DNA of 64,000 nt from Deltaproteobacteria bacterium (GCA_016938065.1 JAFGVI010000124.1:1-64000); one strand, 5' to 3'; positions 1 through 11,208 are shown, counted from the first letter of the stretch. Notes: generated from the letters alone by a model not told the origin. A program made the numbers and translations.

Positions 1-1
1 C

Positions 2-715
<714 letters not shown>

Positions 716-722
716 GCAGACT

Positions 723-1682
723 ATGCGCTTTTCCAGGATTTTCCGCAAACCGCGGGCGACTACGAGCAACGGCATCACCTGCACCACCGAAGAGCTGCTT
801 GATCTGCGCCACACGGCCCGATCTTTAATCGGCAGGAGCAATCAGAAAGCGTACTCGATCATGGCCGGCAGTACCATCTCCAAGTTTCGCGGCCGCGGCA
901 TGGACTATGTTGAATCGCGCATCTACACCCCCGGCGACGATATTCGCAGCATCGACTGGCGGGTTACGGCGCGCAGCGGCAAAACCCACACCAAACTCTA
1001 TGCCGAAGAGCGTGACCGCCCGATCATGACCCTGGTCGATTTCAGCCCCTCGCTCTATTTCGGCACGAAAGAGGCGTTCAAATCGGTCATCGCCGCCCGG
1101 CTCGCCGCCACCATCGCCTGGACCGCGGCCTTTAACAGCGACCGTATCGGCGGGATTCTCCTGACCCCGCAAGAGAGATTTGAACTACGTCCGCGGGCTG
1201 GTCGCAAAGGGGTGCTGACCCTGATTCATGCCCTCGTTAAAGCGACCCAAACCCCGGCCACAGAAAATGGCAACGCTGCTTTAGATCAGGTTCTCCATCA
1301 CGGCCTGCGCACTATCCGCCCCGGCAGCCGGATCTTTCTGATCAGTGATTTTTATCAGCTGGACCAGAACCTGGAGCGGAACTTGAGCCGCCTGCGGCGC
1401 CATAATGATCTGATCCTCTGCCAGATTATTGATCCTCTGGAACTTGAGCCCCCCCCGCCGGGCCTCTATAACATCAGCAACGGCCGCGATCAGGCCCGGC
1501 TCGACACCAAAATCGAGAACGTCCGTCAGGCTTACAGGGAAAAATTTAATGCCCGGCGGGAGAACCTGGGGCGTATTGCCGCTAACCTCAAAACCCCTTA
1601 CCTCAAAGTGGTCTCCGGCGATGATATCGCGGGCGTCATGCGCCGCGGTTTAAGCCTCAGACGCGGTAGTGGACTCGCATGA
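723..1682 (+). CDS. DUF58 domain-containing protein
   Basis: GRGMDYVESRIYTPGDDIRSIDWRVTARSGKTHTKLYAEERDRP motif; follows moxR. Confidence 0.92.
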   Translation: MRFSRIFRKPRATTSNGITCTTEELLDLRHTARSLIGRSNQKAYSIMAGSTISKFRGRGMDYVESRIYTPGDDIRSIDWRVTARSGKTHTKLYAEERDRPIMTLVDFSPSLYFGTKEAFKSVIAARLAATIAWTAAFNSDRIGGILLTPQERFELRPRAGRKGVLTLIHALVKATQTPATENGNAALDQVLHHGLRTIRPGSRIFLISDFYQLDQNLERNLSRLRRHNDLILCQIIDPLELEPPPPGLYNISNGRDQARLDTKIENVRQAYREKFNARRENLGRIAANLKTPYLKVVSGDDIAGVMRRGLSLRRGSGLA

Positions 1683-2209
1683 ACCCAACCCTGCCCAACC
1701 CGCAAAGTTCGCCTGATCCTCTGGCCGGCCTGCGCGACATTCATCTGCCGCCGGCGCCGGGCTGGTGGCCGCCGGCCCCGGGCTGGTGGCTGATCGCCCT
1801 TTTTCTGCTCACGTTAACCCTTTTTATCCTCTATAAGTGGCACCGGCGCCGGCTGCGGCAACGACCGATTAAACTCGCCCTCACAGAGCTCGCCCGGCTC
1901 GATTTAAAGAGCACCGATCCCATCCGCAAAACCGAGGTGCTGCAGGAACTTTCGGCCCTGCTCCGGCGCTTTTCGATAGTATTTTTCCCACAGAAAGCAG
2001 TCGCCGGGCTCTGCGGCCAAGCCTGGCTTGATTTTCTTAAAGAGGAGTTCGCCCAAGCTGGAACAAAGAAACAGTTCAGCGATCAAGACCTTCTCCCCCT
2101 GATTGAAGAGAGCTACGCCCCCCAAAGTGACACCGACCTTGAGGCCCTCGGTCGCATTGTCGCCGACTGGTTCTCAGCCCAGAAGAAAAAAACCAGGGAG
2201 CGGCCATGA
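1679..2209 (+). CDS. DUF4381-like membrane protein of Bat operon
   Basis: LRDIHLPPAPGWWPPAPGWW plus one TM segment; overlaps the DUF58 gene by 4 nt. Confidence 0.85.
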   Translation: MNPTLPNPQSSPDPLAGLRDIHLPPAPGWWPPAPGWWLIALFLLTLTLFILYKWHRRRLRQRPIKLALTELARLDLKSTDPIRKTEVLQELSALLRRFSIVFFPQKAVAGLCGQAWLDFLKEEFAQAGTKKQFSDQDLLPLIEESYAPQSDTDLEALGRIVADWFSAQKKKTRERP

Positions 2210-3189
2210 TCGAATTTGCCTGGATACGGCTTTTTTATGCCCTGCCGCTGCCTTTAATTATCTACCTGCTCCTGCCCCGCGCCCGCACCACTTCCGGCCT
2301 GGCCTTAAAGATCCCTTTTTTTGCCGAAGTCGCCGGCTTCCGCCAGAAAACCTCAGCTCAGGGTTCGCGCTGGCTCGGCCTGCTGGCGCTGACGGCCTGG
2401 CTGCTGCTGGTTATCGCCGCCGCCCGGCCGCAATGGATCGGCGAACCTATGAGTACGCCGATCAGCGGGCGCGATCTTCTTCTGGCGGTCGATATCTCCG
2501 GCAGTATGCAGGTCAAGGATATGGAGCTCAACCAGGAGCCGGTGGATCGTTTAACCATGATCAAAGATGTGGCCGGAAAATTTATCGAACGTCGCCAGGG
2601 CGACCGCATCGGCCTGATTCTCTTCGGCAGCCGGGCCTATCTGCAGGCGCCGCTCTCTTTGGATCGCAAAACCATAAACCAGTTGCTGCAGGAGGCTCTG
2701 ATCGGCATTGCCGGTGAAAAAACCGCGATCGGCGACGCTCTGGGCCTCGCCGTCAAACGCCTGCGCCAGCGACCGGGCCAGCGAAAAGTCCTGATTCTCC
2801 TGACCGACGGCGCCAATACAGCCGGCGCCATCGAGCCCCTGAAAGCGGCCGAACTGGCAAAAGAGATCAAGCTTTCGATCTACACCATCGGGGTCGGCGC
2901 CGACCGCATGCTGGTCAACAGTTTTTTCGGCAACCGCGTCGTCAACCCCTCGGCCGATCTCGATGAAGCAACCCTGCAGAAAATTGCCGAGCTCACCGGC
3001 GGCCGCTATTTCCGGGCCCGCGAAAGCCAGGATCTCGAAAAGATCTACGCCCTGCTCGATCAACTTGAACCGGTGGTCAGCGAAGATCAGAACCTGCGCC
3101 CGATTCGCGAACTCTTTTTCTGGCCCTTAGGAGCAGCCTTGCTGCTGGCTTTTCTCCGGCTCGGCTTAAGCCTGAAAAAGCGTACTTAA
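2206..3189 (+). CDS. VWA domain protein, BatA-like
   Basis: DISGSMQVKDME MIDAS-type motif, terminal TM helices, operon context. Confidence 0.92.
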   Translation: MIEFAWIRLFYALPLPLIIYLLLPRARTTSGLALKIPFFAEVAGFRQKTSAQGSRWLGLLALTAWLLLVIAAARPQWIGEPMSTPISGRDLLLAVDISGSMQVKDMELNQEPVDRLTMIKDVAGKFIERRQGDRIGLILFGSRAYLQAPLSLDRKTINQLLQEALIGIAGEKTAIGDALGLAVKRLRQRPGQRKVLILLTDGANTAGAIEPLKAAELAKEIKLSIYTIGVGADRMLVNSFFGNRVVNPSADLDEATLQKIAELTGGRYFRARESQDLEKIYALLDQLEPVVSEDQNLRPIRELFFWPLGAALLLAFLRLGLSLKKRT

Positions 3190-3227
3190 TTTTGGCATAG
3201 CTCTTAACTCAGGAATCGTTTTCCATA

Positions 3228-5198
3228 ATGAACCTGCATGATTTTCATTTTCTACGGCCCTGGTGGCTGCTGGCTCTGCCGGCCGGCCTTTTGCTGCTGG
3301 CCGGCCGCAAACGGCGCGACCCCGGCAAAAGCCAGTGGCATAAAGTCTGCGACAGCCACCTGCTCAAACATCTTCTCGTCGGTGAAGCTCAGGTTGAGCA
3401 GAAACGTATCTATTGCGGCCTGCTGCTGATGCTCGCCCTGGCGTCTCTGGCTTTGGCGGGCCCCGCCTGGGAACGTCGGCCGCAGCCACTTTTTCGCGCC
3501 GCCAGCGGCCGCGTCATTGTCCTTGATCTCTCTCTTTCGATGGATACGCCCGACATTACACCATCACGCCTGAGCCGGGCCCGTTATAAAGCGATCGACC
3601 TGATCAAAGCCGGCGTCGGCCGGGAACAGGGACTGGTGGTTTTTGCCGGTGACAGTTTCATCGTCACCCCGCTCACCGATGACCAGGCGACCCTGCTCAA
3701 CCTTCTGCCCGGCCTTTCCACCGGCACGGTGCCGGTGCAGGGCAGTCGGGCCGACCGGGGACTGGAAAAAGCCGGGGAACTGCTTGAACGGGCCGCTATT
3801 AGGCAAGGGCAGATCATCCTCCTGGCTGATGATGCCGACGCCCGGACTATTACCGCCGCCGGAGAACTGAGAAAAGCCGGGCAGCGCATCGACGTTATCG
3901 CTGTCGGTACAGAAAACGGAGCGCCGGTTCCTCTAGCCGACGGCAGCTATCTGAAAAACGGCGAAGGACAGATTGTGGTTCCGGTTCCCGCCTTTGACCA
4001 GTTACAGGCCGTGGCCAAGGCCGGAGGCGGTATCTATCTCAAGATTGACGACCCGGCCGAAGCCTTTCAGCCCTTAAACCAGAACTCTGCTCTCTTTCCT
4101 GAAAACAAAAGCCAAAGTGAGCTCACCGGCGATCAATGGCTCGACCGCGGCCCCTGGCTGCTGCTGCCTCTGCTCTTTCTGGCCGCCCTCTGCTTTCGCA
4201 AGGGCTGGCTTCTCCTTATCCTGATAACCCTTTTTATCAATCCCGCCCCCGCCGCGGCTCAGGATTGGGAACAGCTCTGGCACAATCTCTGGCAGCGCCC
4301 GAGCCAGCAGGCGGCCAAAGCCTTCAACGAAAAAGATTTCGCCAAGGCCGCACAATTAAGCCGGGATCCCGACTGGCAGGCCGCGGCCGACTACCGGGCC
4401 GGTAAATTCAAAGAAGCGGCCGCCGCTCTGGAAAAACGCGCCTCGGCTCAAGCCCAATATAACCGGGGTAACGCTCTGGCCCGAGCCGAAAAGCTTGAAG
4501 AAGCCCTCAAAGCCTACGACCAGGCCCTACAGAATGACCCGAACTTGGAGGATGCCCGTTTCAATCGCGATCTGGTTGAAAAAGTTATAAAGGAGCAGCA
4601 ACAGCAGAATTCACAGGATTCCCAGAAGTCCCAGAACGACGATTCTGCAGAAAACAATCAGGAAAACCAGGATCAACAAAAGCAGGATCAGCAACAGCAG
4701 GACCAAGAGAGCCAGGAGCAGCAAGGTCAGCAATCCGACCAGAACTCCAAGGGCCAGAACTCGAAAAATCAGGAGACAAAAAGCCAGAACTCCCCAAAGC
4801 AGAGCTCCCCAGAACAGAGCTCTCAAGAGCCGACACAGCAGCAGAAACAACCGGAAAAAGAGCCGGAAAAAGCCGAGACCGACAACCCCGCCGAGCAAGC
4901 GAACGCCGATAGTGCCAAAGCCAGCACATCTCCGGAAGAAAAAGCACAAAAGCCTGAGACAGCTAAGGATGAAGCCCGGCAGGCAGTCGGCCAAGAAAAA
5001 AAAGAGCCGGAAAAGGAGCAGCCGGAAAACCAGGCCGTCGGGGTGGAAAATGACGAAAAACCGCTCGATGCCAAAGAGCAGGTTTTAGAACAGTGGCTGC
5101 GCCGGGTGCCGGATGATCCGCAAGGCCTTCTGCAAAGAAAGTTTCTCTATCAGTATCGTGACCGCCAGAACCGCTCGCAGGGAAATAAAGATTGGTAA
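3228..5198 (+). CDS. VWA + TPR protein, BatB/BatC-like fusion with Q/N/S/E-rich C-terminal region
   Basis: DLSLSMDTPDITPSRLSRARYKA (VWA), AQYNRGNALARAEKLEEALKAYDQALQNDPNLEDARFNRD (TPR), long low-complexity tail. Confidence 0.9.
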   Translation: MNLHDFHFLRPWWLLALPAGLLLLAGRKRRDPGKSQWHKVCDSHLLKHLLVGEAQVEQKRIYCGLLLMLALASLALAGPAWERRPQPLFRAASGRVIVLDLSLSMDTPDITPSRLSRARYKAIDLIKAGVGREQGLVVFAGDSFIVTPLTDDQATLLNLLPGLSTGTVPVQGSRADRGLEKAGELLERAAIRQGQIILLADDADARTITAAGELRKAGQRIDVIAVGTENGAPVPLADGSYLKNGEGQIVVPVPAFDQLQAVAKAGGGIYLKIDDPAEAFQPLNQNSALFPENKSQSELTGDQWLDRGPWLLLPLLFLAALCFRKGWLLLILITLFINPAPAAAQDWEQLWHNLWQRPSQQAAKAFNEKDFAKAAQLSRDPDWQAAADYRAGKFKEAAAALEKRASAQAQYNRGNALARAEKLEEALKAYDQALQNDPNLEDARFNRDLVEKVIKEQQQQNSQDSQKSQNDDSAENNQENQDQQKQDQQQQDQESQEQQGQQSDQNSKGQNSKNQETKSQNSPKQSSPEQSSQEPTQQQKQPEKEPEKAETDNPAEQANADSAKASTSPEEKAQKPETAKDEARQAVGQEKKEPEKEQPENQAVGVENDEKPLDAKEQVLEQWLRRVPDDPQGLLQRKFLYQYRDRQNRSQGNKDW

Positions 5199-5263
5199 AA
5201 TTACGAATTACGAATTGCGATTTAAAAAGATTTAACTTTCTGAATAATTTTTCTGGTAAGCCT

Positions 5264-7105
5264 ATGCAACCACAACCCCTGATTACAAAGTTTCTCTTTT
5301 TTACCCTCTTAACCCTGGCTCTGGTCACCCTCATGCCGCTTACCGGTCAGGCTGAGGTCAGAGCTCGGCTGGATCGGCAGAGCATCAGTTTGGATGAAAC
5401 TGTCAATCTCATCATCGAAGCCGACGGCGCCCTTAATACTATTGCCTCGATTGATACCAGTGCCCTGGAAAAAGATTTTTCAGTTAGCAACAGCTCCACG
5501 AGCAGTAATATTCAGATTATCAACGGCTCCAGTAAAGCCACCAAAACCTGGACGATTGAGCTTGAGCCGAAAAAAACCGGCAATTTTACCATTCCTCCCT
5601 TCACCATCGGCGGCGAAAAAACTGCCGCTTTGAGCCTTGCCGTCACCCCCCCGGCACCCCCGATGCCGATGACCGGCTCCGCCGGAACCCTGCCGGATGT
5701 TTTCATTGAAGTTACGCCGGAGATGGATACCCCGGCCTACATTCAGGGTCAGATTACGATCAGTGTCAAGCTCTTTATCAAGGGGCAACTGCGCCTGACC
5801 GAAGCCTCACTGGAAGAACCGGCCCTGGAACACGCCAACATCATCAAACTCGGTGACGACCGGCGCTATCAGAGTCGTAAAAACAATACCGGCTACCAGG
5901 TGATTGAGCGTAAATATGCGATTATCGCGGAAGAGGGCAGCGAGCTGACAATCCCCCCGCTGCTCTTTCAGGCGATCAGCCTGGACAACAGCAGTCGCCG
6001 CTTTCCGGCCGACCCTTTTTTTGACCGCTTTTCCGGTCGCGGCCAACGCCTGCGGGCCCGCAGTCAGGAGCTTAAAATTGCTCTGATGCCGATCCCCGGG
6101 GAGTTCAAAGGCAAGATCTGGCTGCCGGCAAGAGATGTGAAGATCACGGAAAAACTGGAGGGCGAGAACGAGCTTAAAGTCGGTGAACCCCTGACCCGCA
6201 CAATCGAAATCACAGCTACCGGGGTAACCGCCGAACAGCTGCCGGCCATCAAAACGCAAGCCCCGGACGGCGCTAAAATCTATCTTGATCAGGCCGAACA
6301 TCAGACCGAAAATGACGGCAATCTGCTGCATGCCGTAAAACGCCAGGCCATGGCTTTTATTCCCTCGCGCGAGGGCCTGTTCACCCTGCCCGCAGTGACA
6401 ATCGACTGGTGGGATGTGATCAACAATAAACCGCGGCAGGCAGTGCTTCCGGCCCGCCGGATCAGAGTTACCCGGGCCAACGACAGTGCCGCGGCCCCAC
6501 CTTTGCCCAGTCCCAAAGGAGCGGCGGGAAGCCCCGCCGTAACCACCCCGGACAAAACTGCCCCGACCCCAAACATTTCAGGTGAAGAATCGACCCCGTC
6601 CACGACGACACTCTCCGGCGACCTTAGAATCTGGCAGGCTCTCTGCGGTCTCCTCCTCGGCGCCTGGCTTATCACTCTGCTGGCTTGGCGCCTGAGTCTG
6701 CGGCGGCGCCTGGTAAAAGAGCCTACCCTTCGCAAAAACGAAGCCGGAAACCAAGTCCCCGCCACTCGGGAGATGATCAAAAAAGCCTGCCTCGACAATA
6801 ATCCCCGGGCGACCCAGCAGGCCCTGCTTAACTGGGCGGCGGCCAACTGGCCGCAAAACCCACCCACCAACCTCAGAAATCTCACCCTGCGCCTGGACCA
6901 TCTAAACTCCAATCCAGACATAAATAAGGTCTTGACAAACCTCGAAGAAACCCTCTATAGCCCTGAGGGAACTGCTGAAGAAAAAAACTGGAACGGCGCT
7001 TATTGCTGGCAGAAAATTTCCCCTGTGCTTCAGCCTGAAAAAGCGGGAAAGCCCTCACGCCGCCCCCGGAAAGAGCTCCCCCCTCTCTATCCGCCGGACT
7101 CCTGA
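5264..7105 (+). CDS. BatD-like protein
   Basis: Signal-like N terminus MQPQPLITKFLFFTLLTLALVTLMPLTGQAEVRARLDRQSISLDETV; Bat operon position; start moved inward from the listed 5192. Confidence 0.88.
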   Translation: MQPQPLITKFLFFTLLTLALVTLMPLTGQAEVRARLDRQSISLDETVNLIIEADGALNTIASIDTSALEKDFSVSNSSTSSNIQIINGSSKATKTWTIELEPKKTGNFTIPPFTIGGEKTAALSLAVTPPAPPMPMTGSAGTLPDVFIEVTPEMDTPAYIQGQITISVKLFIKGQLRLTEASLEEPALEHANIIKLGDDRRYQSRKNNTGYQVIERKYAIIAEEGSELTIPPLLFQAISLDNSSRRFPADPFFDRFSGRGQRLRARSQELKIALMPIPGEFKGKIWLPARDVKITEKLEGENELKVGEPLTRTIEITATGVTAEQLPAIKTQAPDGAKIYLDQAEHQTENDGNLLHAVKRQAMAFIPSREGLFTLPAVTIDWWDVINNKPRQAVLPARRIRVTRANDSAAAPPLPSPKGAAGSPAVTTPDKTAPTPNISGEESTPSTTTLSGDLRIWQALCGLLLGAWLITLLAWRLSLRRRLVKEPTLRKNEAGNQVPATREMIKKACLDNNPRATQQALLNWAAANWPQNPPTNLRNLTLRLDHLNSNPDINKVLTNLEETLYSPEGTAEEKNWNGAYCWQKISPVLQPEKAGKPSRRPRKELPPLYPPDS

Positions 7106-7168
7106 GCGAAAAAACCGGCAAAGGCACCGCCAGAATCAAGAAGAACTCTTTAAAACGGAGTATTTTCA

Positions 7169-8302
7169 ATGCAGACTTTTTTTGCCCCAGCCGAAAGAAC
7201 CAAGGAGAAAGAACTCACCTTTGAAATTGAAACGGTGCGGGAGAGTTCAATCATCTCCGGGTTACTTCATTCAGTCGGCGGATTGCTGGCGATTCTTGAC
7301 GAGCGGCGTCAGATTCTGGCAGTCAATGATTCATTCCTGCAGAAACTCGGCATTTCCGATGCCGACAAGGTTTTGGGACTGCGGCCCGGAGAAGCCCTGC
7401 GCTGTATTCATGCTGAAGAAGAGCCGCATGGCTGCGGCACCACCAAGTACTGCTCAACCTGCGGCGCCGCAATCGCCATTGTCACCAGCCTAAAAGATAA
7501 TCAGGCAACTGAACGAATTTGCGCGCTGAGCGCCGAAAGAGGGAATGAAAATGTCGACCTCGCCCTTTTAGTTCGTTCACATCCGATTATCATTGAAAAC
7601 CGCCGCTTTCTCCTGCTTTTTCTCCAGGATGTTACAAAACAGGAACAGCGCGCCGCTCTGGAAAGAACCTTTTTCCATGACATCAATAATGTGCTCAGTT
7701 CCCTGCTGGGAGCCACGGAACTCCTGCGAGAAGAGTATCAGCAATCCGAACTGGTTAACATAGTCTATCAGTCGGCCCTGTGTTTACAGAGAGAGATCGC
7801 CATCCAGCAGTGTCTTGTGAAAAACGAGTGTGCTATCTATGAACCGTTCTGGCAGGAATTGAATGTTGGCAAGATTCTGCATAATGTAGAATCTTTCTTC
7901 AAACAGCATGCTGCGGCCCATAATAAAGAGTTAAATCTGCACTTTGACGATACCGACTTTCTCATTGACAGTGACCACTCACTGGTTATGCGAGTGCTCT
8001 GCAACATGGTCACCAATGCTCTCGAAGCCAGTCCGAAAAATGGTGTGGTCGATATCTGGGCAGAAGATAAGGCTTCGACCGCTGTTTTCTGCGTCCATAA
8101 CCAGCAGGTGATCCCCGAGAATGTGGCTTTAAGAATATTTCAAAGAAATTTCAGCACCAAGGGGGAAGAGGGCCGGGGTGTGGGGACTTTTTCAATGAAA
8201 CTGTTCGGCGAAAAAATTCTCAAAGGCAAAGTAACGTTCAGTACCGCCGCCGACACCGGTACCACCTTCAGATTGGCTCTGCCGGTCAGAAGAGTGACAT
8301 AA
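7169..8302 (+). CDS. PAS-type sensor histidine kinase
   Basis: FFHDINNVLSSLLGATELL (H-box-like), N-terminal PAS-like region, HATPase-like C terminus. Confidence 0.8.
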   Translation: MQTFFAPAERTKEKELTFEIETVRESSIISGLLHSVGGLLAILDERRQILAVNDSFLQKLGISDADKVLGLRPGEALRCIHAEEEPHGCGTTKYCSTCGAAIAIVTSLKDNQATERICALSAERGNENVDLALLVRSHPIIIENRRFLLLFLQDVTKQEQRAALERTFFHDINNVLSSLLGATELLREEYQQSELVNIVYQSALCLQREIAIQQCLVKNECAIYEPFWQELNVGKILHNVESFFKQHAAAHNKELNLHFDDTDFLIDSDHSLVMRVLCNMVTNALEASPKNGVVDIWAEDKASTAVFCVHNQQVIPENVALRIFQRNFSTKGEEGRGVGTFSMKLFGEKILKGKVTFSTAADTGTTFRLALPVRRVT

Positions 8303-8351
8303 AAAACCGCAGCCACGGATCCCGCTGGGGTTGTCCTTGGCTGCGGTTTAA
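8301..8351. terminator. Bidirectional terminator hairpin between convergent genes
   Basis: AAACCGCAGCCA ... TGGCTGCGGTTT perfect 12-bp inverted repeat flanked by A/T runs. Confidence 0.85.
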
Positions 8352-8377
8352 AACAACCTCAACTCTTCTGCAGCAGT

Positions 8378-8758
8378 CTAACCGAAAAGTTTTTCCGCTC
8401 CGGCATAGACCTCTTCGACTTTTAACGCTGCCGCCGCATGCCCGGGATGTTTTGCCGGATTCCAGTTTTTCATATCGTCAAAGATTTCACCTTCCCGAGA
8501 ATATTCAATGGTTCCCTTAGCCTGATAGGACTTGCCTTCTTTGGTGATAAAAAGGACTGAGCCTTTGCTGCCGGAGAGAATATTTTTTCTGGTTTTATCG
8601 AAATAATTATCGGCAATGACGATCAGATCCTCACCGTACCTGGCAACACAGGTGATATAGACGGCATTGGGTACACCATCCTTGTCAACCGTCGTCAAAA
8701 TGATTCTATCCTCTCGATTTGCCCAAGCCTGGTTTACAATTTCCGGTATTTTTGCCAT
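8378..8758 (-). CDS. Pyridoxamine 5'-phosphate oxidase-like FMN-binding protein
   Basis: MAKIPEIVNQAWANREDRIILTTVDKDGVPNAVYITCVARYGEDLIVIADNYFDKTRKNI; good RBS (AAGGAGTAGTAAATT) upstream. Confidence 0.85.
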   Translation of the reverse strand: MAKIPEIVNQAWANREDRIILTTVDKDGVPNAVYITCVARYGEDLIVIADNYFDKTRKNILSGSKGSVLFITKEGKSYQAKGTIEYSREGEIFDDMKNWNPAKHPGHAAAALKVEEVYAGAEKLFG

Positions 8759-8795
8759 AATTTACTACTCCTTGCTGAAATGTTTAATGGATCAT

Positions 8796-10757
8796 TTAAT
8801 TGACCAGGAGCCTGCCGCCCAGAACCTGCTGGACTTTGGCGGCAAGTTCATGGGCTGAAAACGGTTTCTGCAGGAACGTCCGATTTTGGTCAAGCACCCC
8901 GTAATGAGCGACCGCATTACCTGTATAACCCGACATGTAAAGCACTTTAAGCTGCGGCAGCCGCCGGCGAATAGTGTTTGCAACCTCCGGCCCGGCCAGC
9001 CCCGGCATGATGACATCGGTAAGCAGCAGATCCGGTTGCAGCCCCTCCTCCACCAGACCAATGGCGGCACTGCCATCCGCCGCGACACTGACCCGGTAAC
9101 CCAGCCGCGACAGTACCTTTTCCGCCATCCGACGCAGTTCCTTTTCATCCTCAACTACCAGAATATGCTCTCCGGAACCATTCTGCACCGTGACACTCGC
9201 CACGGGCTGAGAGCCGTTTTCAAGCTCACTCTCTACCCGGGGAAAGTATATCTTAAAGGTAGAACCGTGTTCAGGCTCAGAATAGACCCAGATATAACCG
9301 CCGGACTGTTTGACAATACCATAAACCGTCGCCAGCCCGAGACCGGTGCCTTCGCCCTGTTTTTTCAAGGTAAAGAAAGGCTCGAAAATTTTTGCCTGAG
9401 TATCCTGATCCATGCCGCAGCCGGTATCGGTCAACGACAGTCTGACATAGCAGCCGGCCGGAATCATCTTTGCGTGTCTCTTACAGTAGAGGTCGTCGAG
9501 CTCAACATTGGCGGTTTCAATAATCAGGCGTCCACCCTCAGGCATCGCATCCCGGGCGTTGACGGCCAGATTGACAATCACCTGTTCAAGCTGACCGGGA
9601 TCGGCCTTAACCGGGGCCAGTCCCTCCTCAAGGAGCAGTTCAACCGCAATATTTTCACCGATCAGTCGCTGCAGCATTTTGTTGAGGTTGCTGATCAGAT
9701 CATTGAGCGAGAGAACCTTGAGCTGCTGGGTCTGTTTACGGCTGAACACCAGCAGCTGACGGGTCAGAGCCGCAGAACGTCGACCCGCCTCCAGAATCTG
9801 CACAACATCCTCACGCAAGGGATCTTCGGGTTGCAGCTCATCCAGCAGAGCCTCGCCATGCCCGAGAATGATGGTCAGCATATTGTTGAAATCATGTGCC
9901 ACCCCGCCGGCCAGACGACCGATGGCATCCATTTTCTGGGCCTGCAGAAGCTGAGTCTGTAAATTTTTCCGTTCCTCCTCGACCTTTTTATACTCCGTAA
10001 TGTCACGATAGATCGTCATCTTGGAGATGGTACCGTCGGGATGAAAGATCGGCGAACTGCTGACCAGAAAATTACGGTTATCCAGCGGGCTGAGAACTTC
10101 ATCTATAGACGGCAGTCCTTGTTTGACCTGTTCGTAAGAGCACCAGGGACAGCGCTCCGGCAGAGCGTTGATCGCCTGATAACAGAGTTCGCCGGTCGCA
10201 TCCCGGCCCACACGTTCTATCATCGCCGGATTCATATAGCCCACCCGAAAATCGGGACTGCAGATATAGGTCGGCTCGCGCATGGCCTCCATCATGGAGC
10301 GATATTTCTCTTCACTTTCACGCAGACGCTCCCGGGTTTTCCGCGCTTCCAGCACCTGTCTGATCGTATGCGGCAACTGGGCAATATGCTGGGGTGACTT
10401 GATGACATAGTCATCGGCACCCTGTTTTAACGCCTTGACCGCAATCTCTTCCGAACCGGTGCCGGTAACCACAATGACCGGGACTTCGGGCCGCCTTTTC
10501 TTAACTTCACGAATAACTTCGAGACCTTCGAAACCGAGAATATTAAAGTCGCTCAGGACGACATCAAAGTCGGCTTCAATCAGAAACTGAGCAAAACTCT
10601 CTCGGCTGTCGGCCTCGACCATGACAAACCCCCGGCTCTCCTTTTCCAGCGCATGCCGGATAAGAGCGCGGTCGTGGATTTCGTCGTCAATACAAAGAAC
10701 CCGAATAATCTCCATCGGCTGTTTTTCCTTTGCCATAAATCTGTGGGAGATTGGCAT
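8796..10757 (-). CDS. REC-PAS-HisKA-HATPase-REC hybrid histidine kinase
   Basis: N-terminal receiver, PAS, GGVAHDFNNMLTIILGHGE, C-terminal receiver (LVVEDEKELRR...LLTDVIMPG). Confidence 0.92.
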   Translation of the reverse strand: MPISHRFMAKEKQPMEIIRVLCIDDEIHDRALIRHALEKESRGFVMVEADSRESFAQFLIEADFDVVLSDFNILGFEGLEVIREVKKRRPEVPVIVVTGTGSEEIAVKALKQGADDYVIKSPQHIAQLPHTIRQVLEARKTRERLRESEEKYRSMMEAMREPTYICSPDFRVGYMNPAMIERVGRDATGELCYQAINALPERCPWCSYEQVKQGLPSIDEVLSPLDNRNFLVSSSPIFHPDGTISKMTIYRDITEYKKVEEERKNLQTQLLQAQKMDAIGRLAGGVAHDFNNMLTIILGHGEALLDELQPEDPLREDVVQILEAGRRSAALTRQLLVFSRKQTQQLKVLSLNDLISNLNKMLQRLIGENIAVELLLEEGLAPVKADPGQLEQVIVNLAVNARDAMPEGGRLIIETANVELDDLYCKRHAKMIPAGCYVRLSLTDTGCGMDQDTQAKIFEPFFTLKKQGEGTGLGLATVYGIVKQSGGYIWVYSEPEHGSTFKIYFPRVESELENGSQPVASVTVQNGSGEHILVVEDEKELRRMAEKVLSRLGYRVSVAADGSAAIGLVEEGLQPDLLLTDVIMPGLAGPEVANTIRRRLPQLKVLYMSGYTGNAVAHYGVLDQNRTFLQKPFSAHELAAKVQQVLGGRLLVN

Positions 10758-10761
10758 TTAA

Positions 10762-11208
10762 TCAGTCGTCGTTGGGAGCATTAATATTAAGCGTCAGCCA
10801 ATATTCGCACAGACTTTCAACGACCTCAAGAAAACCGGAAAACGTAATCGGCTTGACCAGATAGCTGTTGACCCCGTTATCGTAGCTTGTAATCCGATCC
10901 TGCTGTTCCTTGGAGGATGTCAGAATAATTACCGGAATACGTTTGAGTTTCGGAGTCTGCTTGATGGTTTGCAGGACATCAAGGCCGCTGATCCCGGGCA
11001 GTTTGATATCGAGCAGAATAAAATCCGGCAGCGGGGCGTAAACCCTGTCCTGAAAACGACCGCGGCCAAAGAGGTAGTCAAGAGCCTCCTCCCCGGTCTG
11101 CACCACATGAACTTCGTTGTCAAGCCGGGTTTCGCGGAAGGCATCAAGGGTCAGTTCGATATCCATCCGCTCATCTTCGACCAGCAGAATCATAGCTTTC
11201 TTTTTCAT
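10762..11208 (-). CDS. Response regulator receiver protein
   Basis: LVEDERMDIELTLDAF...LPDFILLDIKLPGISGLDVL. Confidence 0.93.
   Translation of the reverse strand: MKKKAMILLVEDERMDIELTLDAFRETRLDNEVHVVQTGEEALDYLFGRGRFQDRVYAPLPDFILLDIKLPGISGLDVLQTIKQTPKLKRIPVIILTSSKEQQDRITSYDNGVNSYLVKPITFSGFLEVVESLCEYWLTLNINAPNDD

Noticed and set aside
1749-1790. 21-bp tandem duplication PPAPGWWPPAPGWW
   Set aside because: Matches the conserved WWPxAPGWW-type motif expected in this family, so likely ordinary
4611-4994. Leu-rich 127-aa antisense ORF looking like a membrane protein
   Set aside because: Artefact: CAG/AAC/GAG-rich sense tract reads as Leu/Val on the other strand
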